Shown here: piece by piece, positions 59,263 through 64,000 of the stretch
Layout of the letters: the number at the start of each line of letters is the position of its first letter
How positions within the stretch are numbered: the first letter of the stretch is position 1
NCBI GenBank assembly: GCA_038260305.1
Contig: JBBSNY010000022.1
Span: forward strand, 9,282 to 73,281
Direction: 5' to 3'
From: CADCVQ01 sp038260305
GTDB lineage: Bacteria; Actinomycetota; Thermoleophilia; Solirubrobacterales; Solirubrobacteraceae
DNA: 64,000 nt
Made by a program: the position numbers and the translations under genes
Notes under the pieces: generated by a model
The model's input: the letters and a program-made list of their open reading frames with translations, nothing else
Databases searched by the model: none
What the model was told of the DNA's origin: nothing

Positions 59263-60202
59263 CACTGGCGTCTAGCAGCGCCAAGAACTCGTCGTCCTCC
59301 GCGAACGGCCGGAAATAGTCATCGAGGTGCGCTCGGATCGCGGCGATGTAAGGTGTATGTGCAAGTTGCTTGACGCACTCAATGGTTTCCGTGCGCTTCC
59401 GGCGCTTGGCGTAGATGCACGCGAAGTTGTAGGCGATGTCGTGAATCTCATACTCCGCGGTCGCGAGGGCTTGAGCGATCCGAAGGTCCGACTCGGCTTC
59501 CGCGAGCCGATCGAGGCGCTTGAGCATCGCTCCTCGATACGAAAACAAACGAGCAAGCAGGTTCTTATCGATGGTTGTGGGACGGTGAGCGAGCGCGTCG
59601 TTGTAGGCCCGCAGAGCTTGCAGATCGCTGCGCCTTCCTTGACGGGAGTTCGAGTACGCGACGGCTCGGGCAACGTGGGCATCCCAGTCTTCTGGGACTG
59701 TGTCGACATACCGGTCGAGCTGACGCGCGGCTTCCGCCCACCTGCCCTCTGCGAGCAACCCATGGGCGACTTCCAGTAGAACCGAGGACGGGACCTCGGT
59801 CTGCGCGCTCTCATTTGCTCGATCCAGCCGGGAAAGTCGTTCAAGGAGCGAGCGGAGGAGACCCTCGACCTCAGGAGCTGGCGTTCCGGATCCGCCTCCG
59901 AGGGCGAGCTCACGGAGGCGTAGCCCCGGAACATCGAGTGACTTACCCAGGCGCTGCGACTCAGCGATTGCCTCCTGCCGCTCAACAACCATGTCGGCCT
60001 CGATTCCAGTCGCTGCGATCTTGAAGTGAGTGGCCCTCGTAAGAACCGGGGGCAAGAGGACGAGGGCTGCGCCAATCATGCACAACGGAATCTGCGACTC
60101 CGGGGCCGGAGATGCGATGCCCGCGATCACGAGAGCGATGCCGATGACGAGAACGATGAGATCCCTGCCACGTTGTACGAAGGTGGACTCATCGCGTCGC
60201 AT
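59258..60202 (-). CDS. membrane-anchored TPR protein, 314 aa
   Basis: Two N-terminal hydrophobic helices (about residues 13-30 and 38-56) are followed by a cytoplasmic part. A helical linker (GIEADMVVERQEAIAESQ) leads to TPR-like pairs from about 145 (VAHGLLAEGRWAEAARQLDRYVD, AYNDALAHRP, RGAMLKRLDRLAEAESDLRIAQAL). The family is not recognised. The lower G+C and codon choice with more ATA/AAT-type codons than neighbours suggest transfer. TAGGTT ends 7 nt before the ATG. Confidence 0.8.
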   Translation of the reverse strand: MRRDESTFVQRGRDLIVLVIGIALVIAGIASPAPESQIPLCMIGAALVLLPPVLTRATHFKIAATGIEADMVVERQEAIAESQRLGKSLDVPGLRLRELALGGGSGTPAPEVEGLLRSLLERLSRLDRANESAQTEVPSSVLLEVAHGLLAEGRWAEAARQLDRYVDTVPEDWDAHVARAVAYSNSRQGRRSDLQALRAYNDALAHRPTTIDKNLLARLFSYRGAMLKRLDRLAEAESDLRIAQALATAEYEIHDIAYNFACIYAKRRKRTETIECVKQLAHTPYIAAIRAHLDDYFRPFAEDDEFLALLDASA

Positions 60203-60209
60203 CTAGCGA

Positions 60210-60215
60210 AACCTA
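60210..60215 (-). promoter_or_regulatory. -10 element TAGGTT, leaderless type
   Basis: On the minus strand TAGGTT ends 7 nt before the ATG of the TPR membrane protein. Confidence 0.45.
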
Positions 60216-60380
60216 ATCTGTGTTGCTCGCGAGCGGAGGGCTCGCAACGGGTGCATCCACGCCGAGCGACCGTCTAGGCCATGCGACCCTGCTCCTCCTG
60301 GACGAACGCGAGCTCCGGCGGGGACGAGTGCCCGACCTTCGGCGGGGAAGCGAGCACCATGTGGCCTCATCGTCGCCGCG

Positions 60381-60386
60381 AGGAGG
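60381..60386 (+). promoter_or_regulatory. consensus Shine-Dalgarno of the recombinase
   Basis: AGGAGG lies 5 nt before the ATG at 60392, far stronger than most sites in the window, and decides the start over one 37 codons upstream. Confidence 0.75.
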
Positions 60387-60391
60387 AATTC

Positions 60392-61096
60392 ATGGAGCCC
60401 GTACTGCTGGACGCTGCTGGTCGTCGCCGTTCGCCGGCGACGCTGCCCGGCTATCACCACGGTCGCCCGCCACGCAACAAGGGGCTGCGCCATCCGGCCG
60501 ATCCCCCGACGGTCGAGGAGATCGTCGCGGTCATGCGCTGCGCCGGCGATCATCCCGACGGGTTACGGATGCGCGGACTGGTCATCGTGCTCTGGCGCGC
60601 CGGCCTGCGGATCAGCGAGGCGCTCGCGCTCGCCGAAAGCGATCTTGACGCCGCTCGCGGCGCGATCCTGGTTCGCTGCGGCAAAGGCGGCAAGCGCCGC
60701 GAGGTCGGCATGGACCCGTGGGCATGGGAGCAACTCGCGCCGTGGCTGCGACTACGCGCCACGCTTCCCGTCGGCGCGCTGTTCTGCATCATCCACGGCG
60801 CGACCCAGGGACGGCCGTGGTCCGCGCCGGCCGCCCGCGAGCAGGTACGACGGATCGCCGCTCGCGCCGGCGTGCGCCGACGGTTCGCTCCACACCAGCT
60901 ACGTCACGCACACGCCGTCGAGATGGCACGTGAAGGCGTCCCCCTGGTCATCATCCAACGCCAGCTCGGGCACGCGAACCTCGGCATCACGTCGGTCTAC
61001 CTGCAGGGCATCGACAACGCTGAGATCATCGACACCGTCCATGCCCGCCGCGCGCCGATGATCCCCGCCAGCGCTGGCCTGCGAACGATGCTCTGA
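60392..61096 (+). CDS. tyrosine recombinase/integrase
   Basis: A 234-aa protein with the catalytic set of the tyrosine recombinase family: Arg in RAGLRISEAL (about residue 71), Lys in GKGGKRREV (about 94), HQLRHAHAVEMA (His and Arg, about 171), LGHANLGITSVY (His and the nucleophilic Tyr, about 200-211). The N-terminal SAM-like core-binding domain is reduced to about 40 residues, so it resembles short XerC/D-like or plasmid/island recombinases. No attachment site is visible nearby. It stands alone between unrelated genes, consistent with an island relic. Confidence 0.9.
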   Translation: MEPVLLDAAGRRRSPATLPGYHHGRPPRNKGLRHPADPPTVEEIVAVMRCAGDHPDGLRMRGLVIVLWRAGLRISEALALAESDLDAARGAILVRCGKGGKRREVGMDPWAWEQLAPWLRLRATLPVGALFCIIHGATQGRPWSAPAAREQVRRIAARAGVRRRFAPHQLRHAHAVEMAREGVPLVIIQRQLGHANLGITSVYLQGIDNAEIIDTVHARRAPMIPASAGLRTML

Positions 61097-61201
61097 GCGT
61101 GCCGTACGCGAGCGTTGCCCTCACGCAGTTGTCGGTGGCACGCGAACGCAGCGCCCCTGGGCGGCCACCGGCCGCGCCGCGCCGATGGCGATTGACGTCG
61201 G

Positions 61202-62263
61202 TTACACCGCGATAAGACGGGTCCGTGCATCGAGGTGCTGCTGGAGATTGGTGAGCAGCCGCGCGAGCGTGTTGCCGCACGTCTCCGGCTCCAACATCAC
61301 CCGCAACTGCGTAGGCGAAAACTCGAGCCGCAGCGGCTGGCCGACGTGCAGGTCGACGGCGTCCGCGATCCACTCCTCGTCGTCGATCTGGCGCGGGACA
61401 GCCCAGAGCCGGAACGGCTCCTTCGCGAGGAAGAGACCGCCCACCAACCGCTCCACGTCGACCTCACGGCCGAAGTCGATCACGGCGACGTCGCCGTCGA
61501 CCGTCAGCCCCTCGTCCTCGAGGGGCTTGAAGACGACGCGGTAGCGGGCCTCCAGGCCTCGCACGAACTGCTCGTACTGGTCGACCAGTCGCCAGATCGC
61601 GTTCGCCGCGACCTCGAAGTCGCCGGCCGCCGTCACGAACGCGCCGCGATAGTCAGCGACCAGCTGGGCCATACCGACACCGGCGTTGCCGACGCGTGAG
61701 CCCACGGCGGTAACGCTCGTCGCGCCGGCGTACGTCGGATCGCTGCCAAGCAGGTCCAGGAGCCCGTCGGGGGCCTCCCCCTCGAAGCGGATCCGCGTCC
61801 GACGCACGGCCTGATCACGGCCGAGCAGATCATCGGCGTCGAAGGCCAGCCGCAGGTGATGGTGTTGTCCATCGAGCTTGCGAAGGAGCGCCTTGGGCAG
61901 CCATCCCGTGTCGAGCCTCGGCTCGGTCGCCACGGCCCTGCGCACGACGCGGTTGACGTCGCCGGCCGGCCCGGTCGCATGGAGCTGCCAGAACCGGGGG
62001 TTCAGCGTGTCCACGAACATCGTCTGCTCGGCGCCGGCGAGCGCCCAGAGCTCGTCGCCAAGCTTGCGCGACTTCAAGTTGAGCCGCACCGCCGTCTGCT
62101 CCAGAAGCGATTGCGCGCCCTCCGGTGACATCTCCGCCGGGTGGGCTTCGAGCAGACGCGTCTTCACCGTCCCAGGCGTCACCAGGCCGTCGACCAGCTC
62201 TCCGCCGGGCGCAGCGCCCACGGCCTTGGTCAGCGAGTTGAGGAAGTCCTGGCGATCGAGCAT
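61202..62263 (-). CDS. unknown protein, 353 aa, partner of the nuclease-like gene
   Basis: A soluble 353-aa protein that I do not recognise. Visible features: an N-terminal helical part (DRQDFLNSLTKAVG), a mixed alpha/beta middle with QHHHLRLAFDADDLLG, and a beta-rich C-terminal part with VIDFGREVDVERLVGGLFLA and LRLEFSPTQLRVMLEPE. No Walker, HTH or membrane segments are evident. It starts 35 bp after the stop of the broken PD-(D/E)XK-like gene on the same strand, so the two form a unit. The convergent recombinase ends 105 bp away; the gap 61097-61201 shows nothing. Confidence 0.75.
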   Translation of the reverse strand: MLDRQDFLNSLTKAVGAAPGGELVDGLVTPGTVKTRLLEAHPAEMSPEGAQSLLEQTAVRLNLKSRKLGDELWALAGAEQTMFVDTLNPRFWQLHATGPAGDVNRVVRRAVATEPRLDTGWLPKALLRKLDGQHHHLRLAFDADDLLGRDQAVRRTRIRFEGEAPDGLLDLLGSDPTYAGATSVTAVGSRVGNAGVGMAQLVADYRGAFVTAAGDFEVAANAIWRLVDQYEQFVRGLEARYRVVFKPLEDEGLTVDGDVAVIDFGREVDVERLVGGLFLAKEPFRLWAVPRQIDDEEWIADAVDLHVGQPLRLEFSPTQLRVMLEPETCGNTLARLLTNLQQHLDARTRLIAV

Positions 62264-62298
62264 GTCCGTGTCAGGGTGACGTTACTCCCGGCGGAGGT

Positions 62299-63373
62299 CT
62301 ACGCGTCGCCCTCATCGGCTTCGCCCAGATCGAGGTCGTCCAGCGACAGCTGTGGGTCCTCTTCGGGGGGCGCACCGCCGCCCCTGCCCAGGTCGGTCGC
62401 CATGCGCCGCGCCTGACCCTGCCACGCCTGAGGCATCCCGCGCGTGTCGCGATCGGCGGGCGTCCGCTCGATCAGGATCCTCGGCGCGACGTTATTGCTC
62501 CCCGCCTCGAGGCGGATCACGCCTTTGAGGCTGCTGGCCGCGAGGTATCGCGCGCAGTCCTTGAGCTTCCGGAGGAACTCGCGCCGGCCGGACTGGCTCA
62601 GCTGCGACCACATCCGGTAAATCCGCGACGCCGCCTCGGCGAGATCCAGCACCGGCTGGCGCTTTGCCTGCGCGGCACCGATCTGCTGCGCGAGCAACTC
62701 GGCGACCTCCTCCAGCGGGCTCTGGTGATCCACCCGGATCCGCCCCGGTGGCCAAGTCCGAGGTGTCCGCTCGCGTACAAACGGCTCCAGACCCTCCGGG
62801 CAAGGACCATCGAGCCGCGCGAATCCACGATCGATCGACAGCACGAGCGCCTCGATCCCCCAGCGCTGAAGAGCGGCCTCCACGTCCGCCCGTACGTCGT
62901 TCATCACGATGAACAGCGGCGCCACCGGCACGTCCCGCGCAACGTCCACTGGCAGCGACCCGCCCCGACGAAGCGCGGCCGCGTCCGCCACCGCGTACTT
63001 CCTCGCTCGCCTGCTCCTCCTCGACATTGCGGCCGGATTTCCCCTCGCAGAGCAACACGAGATCGGGATCCAGCCGGTAGAGCACCGCATCCGCTACGAC
63101 GATGCCCGCCGAGCTCTGCACCTTCAACTCAATCGAGTGCAGTCGGAACCCCTGATCCGCCAGATCGTGAAACCACGCCCCGTCTGGGTGTACCAGCGCC
63201 AGCACAGCGTTCAGCGGCCGCAACCGAGGGTCCACAACCGCGAGCCTATGCACCACCCGCCCGCTTTGCAGCCACGCGGCCGTACGCCGCTCCCGCAAGA
63301 TGCGCGGAGCGAGCCGGCGCGACCAAGGAGAATCAGCGTCGGGTGATGCACCGGGGTTCCGGGATTGTGGCAC
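62299..63373 (-). pseudogene. PD-(D/E)XK nuclease-like gene broken by a 4-bp duplication
   Basis: The minus strand encodes, from GTG 63373, RILRERRTAAWLQSGRVVHR...DLADQGFRLHSIELKVQSS, VADAVLYRLDPDLVLLCEGKSG and VEEEQA; the natural continuation RKYAVADAAALRRGGSLPVD... to the stop at 62299 is in another frame. A tandem GCGA GCGA (plus strand 63003-63010) causes it: dropping one copy restores 356 continuous residues. Asp in VADAV, the ExK in CEGKSG and the following EEQARKY helix fit the PD-(D/E)XK nuclease core. The C-terminal half is helical with an acidic end (SLDDLDLGEADEGDA). Identity beyond the fold is unknown. Confidence 0.65.
63003..63010. repeat. GCGA tandem duplication causing a frameshift
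   Basis: TCGCTCGC on the plus strand (GCGAGCGA in the coding sense). Removing one 4-bp unit restores the nuclease-like reading frame. Confidence 0.7.
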
Positions 63374-63450
63374 GCGCGGCGCTACCGCTTCGCGCGAGAA
63401 GCACTCACGCGATCTGGGCTTCCGTTTGCGGCTGCCGGTAGACCGTTGCC

Positions 63451-63744
63451 GTGGTTCGGATCACGATTGCTCAGCTCTTGGCGACGGATGTGGCGCTGGA
63501 CAAGCTCGCGGCCCGCGGGATCTCGGCAGACGAAGCGCAGCAGCTGCTGCGCAATCCTCATGTCGTGGTCGCCAACCCGCGCGAGGGTGGCGATCCGGGC
63601 ACCCGCCGGCTGCTCGTCGGCCTGACCGACGCCGGCGGGTCGCTGACGATCGTGATCGAACGGACGGTGGACCCGACCACCTGGCTGATCGTGACTGGTT
63701 GGAACTCGACCGTGGTCGAGCGTAACCTGCTGGCACGACGATGA
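63451..63744 (+). CDS. BrnT/DUF4258-like toxin candidate
   Basis: A 97-aa protein. Features: a helix with LAARGISADEAQQLLRNP (about residues 19-36), beta strands (RRLLVGLTDAGGSLTIVIER) and WLIVTGWNSTVVERNLL, the strand-helix layout of BrnT/RelE-type RNase toxins, where the early Arg/His residues are catalytic. The next gene overlaps by 4 nt and looks like its antitoxin, the toxin-first order typical of brnTA. The GTG start lies in a 77-bp divergent gap (63374-63450) opposite the nuclease-like gene. Confidence 0.65.
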   Translation: MVRITIAQLLATDVALDKLAARGISADEAQQLLRNPHVVVANPREGGDPGTRRLLVGLTDAGGSLTIVIERTVDPTTWLIVTGWNSTVVERNLLARR

Positions 63745-63983
63745 TCTCGAATCCTTGGACCGATCCAGATCCGCAGCCCGGCGACTTCGACGCCGATCTG
63801 GCCAAGCTCGATCCGCGCTACATCGAGCATCGAGATGGTGGCCCCGACGCCAAGATCATCGTCCTCGTCGGCGTTCAGGGCGAGGATGCCAAACGCCTGG
63901 AACGGATCGCAGAGGCGCGAGGGCAGACGGCGGCGGACGTCGTCGCCGAGCTGCTCCGAGACGCCGAGCGCGCACTCGCGTAG
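63741..63983 (+). CDS. BrnA-like ribbon-helix-helix antitoxin candidate
   Basis: An 80-aa protein starting at the ATG that overlaps the toxin stop (ATGA). DFDADLAKLDPRYIEHRDG (about residues 15-33) resembles the DxxYI opening of BrnA-type antitoxins; AKRLERIAEARGQTAADVVAELLRDAERA (about 50-78) is a ribbon-helix-helix-like DNA-binding dimerisation segment. It should bind the toxin and repress the operon. The gene ends 17 bp before the end of the window. Confidence 0.7.
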   Translation: MISNPWTDPDPQPGDFDADLAKLDPRYIEHRDGGPDAKIIVLVGVQGEDAKRLERIAEARGQTAADVVAELLRDAERALA

Positions 63984-64000
63984 AGCCACCCGCTCGCACG

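Noticed and set aside
60375..60400. AGGAGG-AATTC-ATG resembling an expression-vector start
   Set aside because: Surrounding sequence is continuous high-G+C chromosome with a natural recombinase gene; a chance EcoRI site is more likely than vector contamination.

Overview
The window is very G+C-rich, densely packed bacterial DNA with no tRNA, rRNA or CRISPR array that I could see. Long antisense ORFs are shadows of the high G+C. An array of six MCE proteins, secreted proteins with a Cys-containing C-terminal domain, a DUF6636-like secreted protein, ferritin_2/cupredoxin pairs and widespread leaderless-type promoters (TAnnnT placed 6-11 nt before start codons) point to Actinobacteriota. My best guess is class Thermoleophilia (Solirubrobacterales such as Conexibacter or Solirubrobacter); this is inference from gene content only.

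Layout. 1-5.4 kb: a lipid glycosyltransferase divergent from an alkyl-DHAP-synthase-like FAD oxidase, a PurM-like enzyme, and a two-gene unit ending in an internally deleted MmeI-type restriction-modification gene. 5.4-14 kb: tandem DUF427 protein plus Ppx/GppA phosphatase, two tandem Uma2 nuclease-fold genes, a divergent glyoxalase I / metallo-beta-lactamase pair sharing a 23-bp promoter, an ABC1/UbiB-like kinase, a TVP38 membrane protein, pyruvate kinase and an alkyltransferase-like protein. 14-21 kb: a TetR-ferredoxin unit with an inverted-repeat operator candidate, an aminotransferase/M29 aminopeptidase operon, an MBL hydrolase, a coiled-coil VanY-type peptidase and a DUF45 metalloprotease.

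21.1-30 kb: six consecutive MCE-domain genes, every junction a short stop/start overlap, with no YrbE/MlaE permease or ATPase beside them, followed by a PfkB kinase. 31-34 kb: a decayed stretch with a frameshifted MazF gene, a broken small gene and scrambled fragments. 34-37.5 kb: citrate synthase, dCTP deaminase and small membrane proteins. 37.6-39.8 kb: an operon alternating cupredoxin and ferritin-like genes twice, all apparently exported. 40-46.3 kb: PAP2 phosphatase, a beta-propeller lipoprotein and a DUF4331-TPR-NicO (Ni/Co exporter) operon. 46.3-57.2 kb: PfkB kinase, polyproline surface protein, quinone oxidoreductase, an orphan FliA-type sigma factor, a large repeat-bearing membrane protein, HrpA helicase and an S4-domain protein.

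57.3-64 kb is an accessory segment: class II Fic protein, a second alkyltransferase-like protein, a TPR membrane protein, a stand-alone tyrosine recombinase, an unrecognised two-gene unit (a PD-(D/E)XK-like protein broken by a 4-bp duplication plus a 353-aa protein of unknown function), and a BrnT/BrnA-like toxin-antitoxin pair. The most interesting candidates for undescribed biology are the cupredoxin-ferritin operon, the nuclease-like two-gene unit near the recombinase, and the permease-less MCE array.
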